Assembly (NCBI GenBank): GCA_041159865.1
Contig: JBEAXK010000067.1
Span: 1 to 7,305, forward strand
Source: BJGN01 sp041159865
GTDB lineage: Bacteria > Bacteroidota > Bacteroidia > Chitinophagales > Saprospiraceae
Reading direction: 5' to 3'
Length of the DNA: 7,305 bases
Shown here: piece by piece, positions 1 to 6,738 of the stretch
Layout of the letters: each line of letters begins with the position of its first letter
Numbering within the stretch: position 1 is the stretch's first letter
Made by a program: the position numbers and the translations under genes
The notes under the pieces: generated by a model
Database searches by the model: none
What the model saw: the letters and a program-made list of their open reading frames with translations, nothing else
What the model was told of the DNA's origin: nothing

Positions 1-2742
1 GTTACGGATGCAAATGGATGCGAAGGTACTGCCAGTGCAAATCTGGTGGACCAGAGCTTGCCTATGACGATCAGTGTAACAAAAACAGATGTATTATGTC
101 AGGGGGCAGCAACGGGAACCATATCTGTTAATGTGAATGGGGGTGGTCAGCCTTATTCCTATGCATGGTCTTCCAATGCAGGTGGCTCAACGTCAAATAT
201 ACTTTCAGGTTTAAAGGGAGGAAACTATAGCGTAACGGTTACCGAAGGGGGTGTAAATAAGTGTAAGGTAGTGAGCACGGTTGAAATCAGAGAACCTTCA
301 TTTGGCGTTCAAGCCGTTATTTTGCTAAAAGAAAATTCAGGCATAACGTCTGATGACGGTATCATTTGCCAGTCAGATATGGCTACCTTAAGTGTGAATG
401 CAACAGCAAATCCGGGTGCCTCAATTGTATCTTACTTTTGGAACGACGCTGCTGGCAGCACGACCAGTACGATCAAAGTTAGTACTGCAAATACCTATAA
501 GGTAACAGTAACGGACAGTAAAGGATGTAGTACGGAGGCGAGCCAGCTTATCAGTGTTGTTTCGGAAAATACGGTTACTACAGCATCCTCTGCACCTACT
601 TTATGTTTAAATACAGCTTTAACGAATATTACACATACGACGACGGGAGCGACAGGTATAGGTTCAGCAACTGGCTTACCTGCTGGGGTAACTGCCAGCT
701 GGTCATCCAATACCATCACGATTAGTGGTACTCCAACGGCAAAGGGTACCTTTAATTACACGATTCCTTTAACAGGGGGATGTGCAACGGTAAATGCAAC
801 AGGAACAATGAAGGTTGTGGAGGAAAATACCGTAAGTGCTGCCTCATCTTCACCTATTTTATGTTTAAATACGGCATTAACGAATATAACCCATACGACG
901 ACGGTTGCAACAGGAATTGGTACACCAACAGGACTACCCACCGGGGTAACCGCAAGCTGGTCTTCCAATACGATAACCATTAGTGGTACCCCGACAGTAA
1001 GTGGTACCTTTAACTACAGCATTCCTTTGACGGGCGGTTGTAACAATTTGAGCGCTGAAGGAACGATACAGGTTAATCTGTTAAGTACCGTGAGTGCTGC
1101 CTCTTCTGCTCCAGTTTTATGTTTAAATACCGTTTTAAAGGATATTACCCATACGACCTCAGGTGCAACAGGTATTGGCAGTGCAACAGGATTACCTGCT
1201 GGAGTAACAGCCAGCTGGGCCTCAAATACTATTACCATCAGTGGAACACCAACTAAAGTGGGAACCTTTAATTATTCCATTCCTTTAACGGGAGGCTGTA
1301 ACCATTTGAGCGCTACGGGAACCATTCAGGTTAATCCGGCAAGCACAGTTAGTTCACCCTCTTTTGAGCCTGTGTTGTGTCTAAATACAGCATTTACAAA
1401 TCTTACACACTCCACAACAGGCGTAACTGGTATAGGAACAGCAACAGGACTACCTGAAGGGGTAACCGTAAGTTATGCATCAAATACTATTACCATCAGT
1501 GGAAGACCAACTGCAAAGGGTATATTTAACTATAGTATTCCATTAATGGGTGGTTGTAATGCTATTATGGCGTCAGGAAAAATCACTGTTCTGGGGGAAA
1601 ATACCGTAAGTGCTGCAACGAATACCTCAACAACGGGAAGTATTTATATTCCGCTAAGCACGATCGTTCATAAAACAACAGGTGCGCAAGGTATAGGTGC
1701 AGTAAGTGGTTTACCTGCCGGAGTGACTGCAATCTGGATGTCAGATTCTATCAAAATAACGGGTACGCCCATCGTAAGCGGCACCTTTAATTATGTGGTT
1801 GCATTAACAGGTGGCTGCGGATCTGTTAACGCTACTGGAACCATAACCATTACAGCTGATTTTAACGTAAACGAACTTCAGTGTGGAGATTACCTGATAG
1901 ATAATCGTGGAATTTATAAAGGAGAATCTTATGATGGTGTCATTATTTTACCCTATAAAGGAGGAAATGGCGCATTTTTCACAGGACAAAGCATTCCTTC
2001 CACAGGGGTGAGTGGTTTAACCATGGTATTACAACCCGGGAAATTAGCTACCGGCAACGGGTCCTTAGAATTAGTCATCTATGGGGTTCCATCAGATACA
2101 GGGAATGTCGCATTCACCCTGCCATTTGGAACAAATTCTTGTACCATTACCCTTCCAGTGACCATTCTAATCCCTCAGCTTTCAACGCTGAATTGTGGAA
2201 GCAGAATTTTAAATCCCCGAGGAGTTGGAAAAGAAACAGACTACTCAGGTGAATTAACAATAAGTTATCTGGGTGGAAATAAGGGTAAAATTAGTCCTAT
2301 ATCTCTCTCATCTGCAGGTGTTAAAGGGCTTACCCTTGAAAGTGATTCCTTTACTTTAAATCCGCAAGGAGGTAATCTGGTTTTTTCACTCAAAGGTAAA
2401 CCGCAGATAGCAGGGTTGGCAAGTTTTAACTTAACAGTCGGTGATCAGACTTGTCAGGTTATGGTAAATGTGATTGACACTGAAATACAAATTCCAACGT
2501 ATTTTACGCCAAACGGGGATGGAAAAAATGATTTATGGACCATTCCAGCGCTTATTTTTCATGAAGAAGCAAAGGTTTATATTTTTGACCGAACGGGAAG
2601 GCTGCTGGTAGAATTTTCAGGTTCGTCGCAAGGCTGGAACGGGTATATTGGACAATATCCAGCTTCTGCCGGAGACTATTGGTATGTTATCCAGCTAAAT
2701 AAAGAGGAAGTCCGCAAAGGTAATTTTACATTAATAAAGTAA
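1..2742 (+). CDS. Large T9SS-secreted repeat adhesin with SprB-type repeat and type B C-terminal sorting domain (5' partial)
   Basis: The reading frame is open to base 1, so this is the last 913 codons of a larger gene; the GTG at 46 is only an internal valine. Residues 1-21 look like the end of a SprB-type repeat (VTDANGC), and residues about 24-100 are a complete one. An Ig-like segment follows to about 187. Residues 189-618 are five tandem 86-residue repeats, each with the putative-Ig signature GLPAGVTASW...ISGTPT..GTFNY. Two related but diverged domains lie at about 619-726 and 727-828 (both start LxCG and end in a Cys strand). Residues 829-913 are a CHU_C-type/type B sorting domain (PTYFTPNGDGKNDLW, then WNG and AGDYWYVI). 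By family knowledge such proteins are exported through T9SS to the cell surface, as SprB is in gliding Flavobacterium. The ligand is not predictable, and adhesion is an inference. The next gene, 7 bases on, encodes a PorP/SprF-type partner. Confidence 0.9.
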   Translation, partial: VTDANGCEGTASANLVDQSLPMTISVTKTDVLCQGAATGTISVNVNGGGQPYSYAWSSNAGGSTSNILSGLKGGNYSVTVTEGGVNKCKVVSTVEIREPSFGVQAVILLKENSGITSDDGIICQSDMATLSVNATANPGASIVSYFWNDAAGSTTSTIKVSTANTYKVTVTDSKGCSTEASQLISVVSENTVTTASSAPTLCLNTALTNITHTTTGATGIGSATGLPAGVTASWSSNTITISGTPTAKGTFNYTIPLTGGCATVNATGTMKVVEENTVSAASSSPILCLNTALTNITHTTTVATGIGTPTGLPTGVTASWSSNTITISGTPTVSGTFNYSIPLTGGCNNLSAEGTIQVNLLSTVSAASSAPVLCLNTVLKDITHTTSGATGIGSATGLPAGVTASWASNTITISGTPTKVGTFNYSIPLTGGCNHLSATGTIQVNPASTVSSPSFEPVLCLNTAFTNLTHSTTGVTGIGTATGLPEGVTVSYASNTITISGRPTAKGIFNYSIPLMGGCNAIMASGKITVLGENTVSAATNTSTTGSIYIPLSTIVHKTTGAQGIGAVSGLPAGVTAIWMSDSIKITGTPIVSGTFNYVVALTGGCGSVNATGTITITADFNVNELQCGDYLIDNRGIYKGESYDGVIILPYKGGNGAFFTGQSIPSTGVSGLTMVLQPGKLATGNGSLELVIYGVPSDTGNVAFTLPFGTNSCTITLPVTILIPQLSTLNCGSRILNPRGVGKETDYSGELTISYLGGNKGKISPISLSSAGVKGLTLESDSFTLNPQGGNLVFSLKGKPQIAGLASFNLTVGDQTCQVMVNVIDTEIQIPTYFTPNGDGKNDLWTIPALIFHEEAKVYIFDRTGRLLVEFSGSSQGWNGYIGQYPASAGDYWYVIQLNKEEVRKGNFTLIK
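565..1854 (+). repeat. Five tandem 258-bp coding repeats (86 aa each)
   Basis: Units start at 565, 823, 1081, 1339 and 1597 with an exact 258-bp period and no indels. Each reads ENTVSAASS.P.LCLNT, then ITHTT.ATGIG, GLPAGVTASW, TITISGTPT and FNYSIPLTGGC. Units 1-4 keep two cysteines (in LCLNT and in GGC), which could form one disulfide per repeat. Unit 5 lacks the first cysteine because LCLNT is replaced by a SIYIPLST stretch. Stretches such as TTATGTTTAAATAC are near-identical between units at the DNA level, suggesting recent duplication or gene conversion. The conserved core resembles putative-Ig (He_PIG-like) domains. Confidence 0.93.
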
Positions 2743-2749
2743 TCAGACC

Positions 2750-3700
2750 ATGAGAATATATATATTTTTCTTTTTTCTGGGAATTAGTTTGGCCTTAAGA
2801 GGGCAGAATTTTCTTTTCCAAAATCAAAATTTCTTTAAACCTTATCTGACAAATCCTTCTTTGGCAGGAAGTCAGGGGAAGGGAAATGCGGCTATGATTT
2901 ATAAAAAGCAACTGGCAGGATTTGAAAATTCACCTAATTCGCAGGTTATTTCAGTTGATTATCCTTTTTCTAAAAGTAAAACTGGGGTAGGGTTAAATCT
3001 ATTTAAAGATCAGAATGGGGCAAGCTCGTTCGCTGGAATAGAAACTACCTTTGCTTATCACATTGTAACCACCAAAAAAGGAGCTAAATATCCGTCCGGA
3101 TTTTCCTTTGGAATATCAGCTAATGTAAATCAGTATCGGGTGAATAGAAAAGATTTGATTTCTTTTGGTAGCGACGATGATTTATTTAGTGATGAGTCAA
3201 AATTTAACCATATCCAGCCCAATGTCAACGTAGGATTTAACTATTATTCTCATGGTTATTTTCTGGGCATTTCAGCTTACAACTTTTTGCCTTTTGCAAA
3301 TCCAATCTTCACCGATGAAAATGATTTGCAGAATGCATTCACTGTATATATTTCAACGGGTTTAGAATGGGCTTTGAAAGACAAGATGGTATTTCGTCCC
3401 AATGTGGTCATAAGAACGCAGGAAAATGCAGATTATCAGATTGACGTTTTGGCAGAAACAAGATTTGTAACCTCATCGGGATCTTATTTCAGTTTAGCAC
3501 CTGTATTCAGGAGTTTCAGTTATCGCACTCTATCAGGGAACCAGTCGGTCGGATTGAATGCTATGGTATCCAAACATCCCTTTTCTTTTGGCTATCAGTT
3601 TGATTTTGGGCTATCGGGCAGGAATTTCTCCGCAGGGGATCATGTATTTTCATTTGCCTATCAGTTAACTGCAAAACCAAAAGCGCGAACCAAAAGGTAG
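2750..3700 (+). CDS. PorP/SprF family type IX secretion system outer-membrane protein
   Basis: This 316-residue protein starts with a short signal peptide (MRIYIFFFFLGISLALRGQ). The family hallmark follows: NQNFFKPYLTNPSLAGSQG, then YKKQLAGF and SVDYPFSKSKTGVGLNL. The remainder alternates aromatic and small residues as expected for an outer-membrane beta-barrel, ending in HVFSFAYQLT. Length fits the usual ~300-340 residues. By family knowledge, SprF in Flavobacterium johnsoniae is needed for secretion of SprB, and PorP/SprF paralogues commonly sit directly after their type B cargo genes. The 7-base gap to the upstream cargo gene indicates co-transcription and a dedicated partnership (inference). 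No Shine-Dalgarno is visible, which is normal for this phylum. The stop codon lies inside a palindromic repeat, so the short basic tail (KPKARTKR) may have been altered by it. Confidence 0.92.
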   Translation: MRIYIFFFFLGISLALRGQNFLFQNQNFFKPYLTNPSLAGSQGKGNAAMIYKKQLAGFENSPNSQVISVDYPFSKSKTGVGLNLFKDQNGASSFAGIETTFAYHIVTTKKGAKYPSGFSFGISANVNQYRVNRKDLISFGSDDDLFSDESKFNHIQPNVNVGFNYYSHGYFLGISAYNFLPFANPIFTDENDLQNAFTVYISTGLEWALKDKMVFRPNVVIRTQENADYQIDVLAETRFVTSSGSYFSLAPVFRSFSYRTLSGNQSVGLNAMVSKHPFSFGYQFDFGLSGRNFSAGDHVFSFAYQLTAKPKARTKR

Positions 3701-3721
3701 AGACGCGATGCTTCGCGTTTT
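3697..3721. repeat. Palindromic intergenic repeat, copy 1
   Basis: The sequence begins GTAGAGACGCGATGC and continues TTCGCGTTTT. It matches copy 2 at 4879-4903 in 22 of 25 positions. The first four bases include the PorP/SprF stop codon (TAG, 3698-3700). The core ACGCGA (3703-3708) pairs with TCGCGT (3713-3718). It resembles the dispersed GTAGAGACGC...GCGTCTC palindromes common in Bacteroidota genomes (recalled from general knowledge, not checked here). Confidence 0.75.
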
Positions 3722-3723
3722 TT
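3701..3723 (+). terminator. Hairpin plus T-run after the adhesin-PorP operon
   Basis: The perfect 6-bp stem ACGCGA/TCGCGT with loop TGCT can be extended by an A-T and a G-T pair. It is followed at once by six T residues (3718-3723), the layout of an intrinsic terminator. It starts one base after the PorP stop codon and is formed by the palindromic repeat, so it probably ends the two-gene transcript. Confidence 0.65.
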
Positions 3724-3753
3724 CCCAGAAAGATTTCAATGTTAGGTTATTTA

Positions 3754-3811
3754 TTGTAGTTATATCTTAAATACAGGGAAATTTTTTGTATTTTTATAGA
3801 TATAACTACAA
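3754..3811. repeat. 14-bp perfect inverted repeat in the leader of the broken ATPase gene
   Basis: TTGTAGTTATATCT (3754-3767) is the exact reverse complement of AGATATAACTACAA (3798-3811), separated by 30 bases. The inner flanks continue the symmetry imperfectly (TAAATAC against GTATTTTTA). The right arm ends three bases before the putative ATG at 3815. It could be an operator, an mRNA leader hairpin, or the edge of a mobile module. I could not assign a specific promoter within it. Confidence 0.6.
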
Positions 3812-3814
3812 CAA

Positions 3815-4841
3815 ATGATTAATCTTCCTAAAAATATAATTAAAAGACCCCATTACCTGAATAGGGTAGTGCCTTTTATGGATAAAAGTATCATAAAGGT
3901 CTTTATTGGACAGTGCCGTGTCGGAAAAAGCTATCTGTTGTAAAGAGGACCTTGCTTTTTCAACGATAAAAACCGCTTTGGATTTAAATGAATTTGTTTA
4001 TTGACGAAATTCAAGAAATAGTTGACTTTCATTTGGCATTGCGCTCCCTTTTATTAGACGAACAATTGGATATATATTGTACAGGGAGCAATGCGAATAT
4101 GTTGTCTTCCGATATTGCTGGATATTTAAGCGGCAGATATATCGAAATAACGGTTTATAGTTTATCTTATATCGAATTTCTGAATTTTCATAAACTAAAA
4201 AATGCCGGCGAATCATTGGATGTTTTCCTGAAATTTGGTGGGTTACCTTACCTAAAGCATTTATCTTTAGAGGACAGTATCGTATTTGAGTATCTTAGGA
4301 ACATATAAAGCACCATTATTTACAAAGATATTATTCAAAGGTACGCTATACGAAATGTTCTTTTTTTTGGAACAACTGGTGCAATTTATGGCAAATAATA
4401 TTGGATGAATTTTTTAAATAAAAAGGATTAGTGATTTTTTAAAATCCCTAAACACAAAAATACCGCCAAATCAGGTTCAAATATATATGCAGCATTTGGT
4501 AAATGCATTTTTAATACATAGGGTTCCCAGGTTTGATATTATAGGTAAACGCTTATTCGAAGTGGGTGATAAATATTATTTTGAAAATTTAGGGATTCGA
4601 CATGCTCTTTGGGGTTCTCGGCTCCCAAGAAATCGATTTCGTTGCAGAAAAGGAGGGAGAAAAGTGGTATTTACAAGTGGCTTTGTTTATCCATGATGAG
4701 AAAACCATGGAAAGAGAATTTGGAAACCTACGTCGAATTAGCGATAATTATAGAAAAACGGTCATAACTCATGATACCTATATCGGAAACTCTTATCAGG
4801 GTATCGAACTTACTGATTTAAAAACATTTTTATCGGAATAG
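3815..4841 (+). pseudogene. Degraded AAA ATPase of the DUF4143/COG1373 type
   Basis: One ATPase gene is readable as pieces in all three forward frames. From the ATG at 3815: MINLPKNIIKRPHYLNRVVP, then Walker A GQCRVGKS (residues 32-39), ending in TAA at 3941. EDLAFSTIKTALDLNEF follows in another frame (3945-4004). From 3988 comes Walker B LFIDEIQEI, the sensor-like YCTGSNANML, GRYIEITVYSLSYIEF and FGGLPYLKHL, ending in TAA at 4306. Homologous text continues past that stop (STIIYKDIIQRYAIRNVLF) to a run of eight Ts (4361-4368), where one extra T shifts the frame. Stops at 4406 and 4415 follow, then ISDFLKS, QHLVNAFLIHRVPRFDIIGK and ENLGIRHALWG. A final piece (4614-4841, GSQEIDFVAEKEGEKWYLQV...) in the third frame is the PD-(D/E)XK-like end. 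Segments between Walker A and EDLAF, and between RHALWG and VLGSQEIDF, seem deleted, judged against the intact ~380-400-residue family. Not expected to make a working protein. Confidence 0.9.
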
Positions 4842-4878
4842 ATCATTTAATTTAAAAGGACTTCTTCGTTATATATCC

Positions 4879-4903
4879 GTAGAGATGCGATGCATCGCGT
4901 CTT
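4879..4903. repeat. Palindromic intergenic repeat, copy 2
   Basis: The sequence begins GTAGAGATGCGATGC and continues ATCGCGTCTT. It differs from copy 1 (3697-3721) at only three positions. It is nearly self-complementary about 4892/4893: GCGATGC|ATCGC, extended through a T-G wobble to AGA/TCT. No T-run follows, so it is not a typical terminator. It lies between the two pseudogenes and, together with copy 1, brackets the first one exactly. Confidence 0.75.
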
Positions 4904-4920
4904 ACCCCTGTCAGTCAACA

Positions 4921-4953
4921 TTTCTTAGATTCTATATTAAAGTTGTATCTTTA
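4921..4953 (+). promoter_or_regulatory. Possible Bacteroidota promoter of the PD-(D/E)XK pseudogene
   Basis: TATCTTTA (4946-4953) resembles the -7 box TAnnTTTG of the Bacteroidota primary sigma factor, 16 bases before the ATG at 4970. A weak TTTC at 4921-4924, 21 bases upstream, could stand for the -33 box. The match is modest, and the gene behind it is broken. Confidence 0.35.
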
Positions 4954-4969
4954 AGGAAATACAAAATAT

Positions 4970-6387
4970 ATGAACCTAAAAAATCTTCCCATAGGGATTA
5001 GCACATTGAGCCTTTTATTGGAATCGAATGGCATTTATTTTGATAAGACAGAATATGCTTACCATCTAATAAAACAGCCTGGTAGATTCTTCCTATCCCG
5101 TCCTCGCCGATTTGGTAAGAGTCTGTTTGTGGACACATTAAAAGAGATTTTTGAGGGTAATCAGAGAAGTTGTTTGAGGGTCTGTATATTTACGACAAAT
5201 GGGACTGGACTAAGAAATATCCAGTTATCAAATTTGATTTTGCAGAAGGTATGCTGAAAAGCGGAAAAGATTTAGATGAAAAAATTCATGAAATCCTTTT
5301 GTTTAATGAGGAAAATCTTGGTATTACTACCGTAAATAAAAGTATTAGTGGCAGATTAGCTGAAATAATAAAAGGTGCAAGAGAGAAATATGGACAAAGA
5401 GTAGTGGTTTTGGTTGACGATTATGAAAAACCTATATTAGACAATATTGGTAATTTATCAACGGCAAAAGAGTTGTTATTTGGATTGAATAATCTTTTTT
5501 CTGTTTTTAAAAGCCAGGATGCCAATCTACAATTCATATTTATGACAGGCGTGACAAAATTTTTAAAAGGGCGCAATTGTAGTGATTTGAACCATCTTAA
5601 TGATATTACCATTAGCCAAACCTATTCATCTGTTTTTGGTTTTACAGAAAAGGAACTTCAACATTATTTCAGGGAATATTTTGCCGGCTGTGACCTGGAA
5701 AAAGTAAAAGAATGGTATTATGGTTTTAACTGGGCAGGTTCGGAATATGTTTACAATCCATACGATATTCTTTCATTTTTAAACAAAAGATTCATGTTTC
5801 AAAATTACTGGTTTGAGACGGGCACTCTAACATACCACATTGGACTACTAATCAAAATTAAATATTTTGCACCCGATTTTGAGAATATTAAGGTTACACC
5901 TGAGATTTTAGATGCTTTTGATATTGACAATATTGATCCCATATCTCTTCTTTTTCAAAGTGGGTATCTGGCCATTAGAGATACGGCCACTGTTGACCAA
6001 GAGAAGGTATTTAAATTAAAATTCCCAAACAGGGAGTTAAAAAGAGCCTTTTTTAACCAATATCTTAAAGGATTAATAGGTTTTTAAACGTAAAACTGGT
6101 TTTTCATCTTCAAATTAAGAGGGACTAGGCCATGGGTAATGTGCCATCTTTGATTGACACTATAAAGTGTCTATTTGCTATCATACCCTAGCGTAATGTG
6201 ATGGAAATAAAGGTGGTGGACAACCTTGCCTGAGGGAAATAATGTAGCGCTCAAGCAGATTGTTCAAAGGAAATATGCAGAAAAATACAGGAATATAGAG
6301 GGGATATCGTTACATGCAGTAGGCCTTGTTTTCAACAAAACCGAACGCAATCTGGCACAAGCAGACTATGTAACCACTCCCATGTAA
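4970..6387 (+). pseudogene. Degraded AAA-ATPase-like / PD-(D/E)XK nuclease protein (DUF1703 type)
   Basis: The start MNLKNLPIGIS, the YFDKTEY stretch and the Walker-A-like RPRRFGKSL (residues 44-52) are the hallmarks of the AAA-ATPase_like family (PF09820). The frame breaks near 5165-5172 (FEGNQ, then ELFEGL-like text). The long middle piece, to the stop at 6087, has LFEGLYIYDKWDWTKKYPVIKFDF, the acidic P-loop partner VVVLVDDYEKPIL (about 5401-5439) and FMTGVTKF, all in family order. After 6087 the text survives in pieces: PSLIDTIKCLFAIIP (6144-6188), a TAG at 6189, then NVMEIKVVDNL with the nuclease E-x-K motif. An extra base near 6228 shifts the frame to PEGNNVALKQIVQRKYAEKY and FNKTERNL, ending in TAA at 6385. 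The segment that should carry the catalytic Asp, between IIP and VMEIK, seems deleted. Intact relatives are about 520-580 residues. Their role is unknown; many Bacteroidota carry multiple copies. Confidence 0.88.
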
Positions 6388-6448
6388 TGTTTCCCTCCAT
6401 CCATGTTTCTGAATCACGGATTTCGAGGATTAAGCAGGAGGTATGTAT
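6388..6448. other. Short non-coding spacer with a 9-bp degenerate direct repeat
   Basis: No gene is visible between the nuclease remnant and the next promoter. Two adjacent 9-mers, CACGGATTT (6415-6423) and CGAGGATTA (6424-6432), are similar. They could be a remnant of the short GGATT-type repeats sometimes seen between Bacteroidota genes. This is weak and may be chance. Confidence 0.3.
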
Positions 6449-6479
6449 ATTGCATTCACTTTAATTTTGTATATATTTG
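6449..6479 (+). promoter_or_regulatory. Promoter of the toxin-antitoxin-like pair
   Basis: ATTG (6449-6452), a 19-base spacer and TATATTTG (6472-6479) match the Bacteroidota consensus TTG-N19-TAnnTTTG very well. Transcription would begin around 6486, leaving a leader of about ten bases before the ATG at 6496. It would drive both genes, because they overlap. No operator palindrome is evident beside it. Confidence 0.7.
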
Positions 6480-6495
6480 TAATAAATAAATTAGT

Positions 6496-6738
6496 ATGAA
6501 AAAAGTAGTGTTCAGAAAAGATGTTAAGCAAACAAGAACTTTGATTAAAGCTGCTCGCAACTCGTCTAAAAGAGCGGTTAGCGAATCTAAGGTTCTGGGG
6601 TTAACTATTACCTACATGAAGGATGGAGTGATTCTTGAAGAAGACGCACAAGGGAATATTTCGATAGTTAATGATACTTTGGTCCCCCAGGAATTGCCAT
6701 ATAAAATTGAAAAAGGTATGATTTTACATGCAAAATAA
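6496..6738 (+). CDS. Small hypothetical protein, putative antitoxin partner of the downstream kinase
   Basis: This 80-residue protein begins MKKVVFRKDVKQTRTLIKAA with a strongly basic, probably helical first third (about residues 1-32, rich in Lys/Arg). The middle (SKVLGLTITYMKDGVILEED) looks like two beta-strands with a turn, and the tail is short and neutral. I do not recognise a named domain: it shows no obvious ribbon-helix-helix, HTH or epsilon-type fold. A good promoter sits immediately upstream, and the last 11 bases overlap the start of a zeta-toxin-like kinase gene, which implies translational coupling. Small genes in this position are commonly antitoxins, and that is the only basis for the role given here. 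It could instead be an accessory protein. Confidence 0.72.
   Translation: MKKVVFRKDVKQTRTLIKAARNSSKRAVSESKVLGLTITYMKDGVILEEDAQGNISIVNDTLVPQELPYKIEKGMILHAK

Noticed and set aside
495..1238. Three minus-strand open frames of 74 codons (495-719, 756-980, 1014-1238)
   Set aside because: They are reverse-complement shadows of the 258-bp repeats, recurring once per unit at the same place. The plus strand is clearly the coding strand.
565..1854. CRISPR-like regular repetition
   Set aside because: The units are 258 bp, contiguous and in frame within one protein, with no spacers.
3988..4308. Stand-alone 106-aa gene
   Set aside because: It starts at Walker B of an ATPase whose Walker A lies upstream in another frame, and homologous text continues past its stop. 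It is a pseudogene fragment.
4361..4368. Programmed frameshift at the T8 run
   Set aside because: Other stops, frame changes and deletions on both sides mean that correcting this one shift would not restore the protein.
4487..4841. Two small overlapping genes (4487-4696 and 4602-4841)
   Set aside because: Only part of each matches the DUF4143-type ATPase C-terminus, and the two parts join across a frame change. They are pieces of the same pseudogene.
5170..6087. Intact 305-aa gene starting at 5170
   Set aside because: Its ATG is an internal Met, since the N-terminal P-loop part lies at 4970-5170 in a different frame and the nuclease end lies beyond 6087. It could be translated, but it would lack both functional ends.
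3724..6448. Insertion sequence or transposase explaining the decay
   Set aside because: No transposase motif and no terminal repeat with target duplication was found; only the short palindromes are present.
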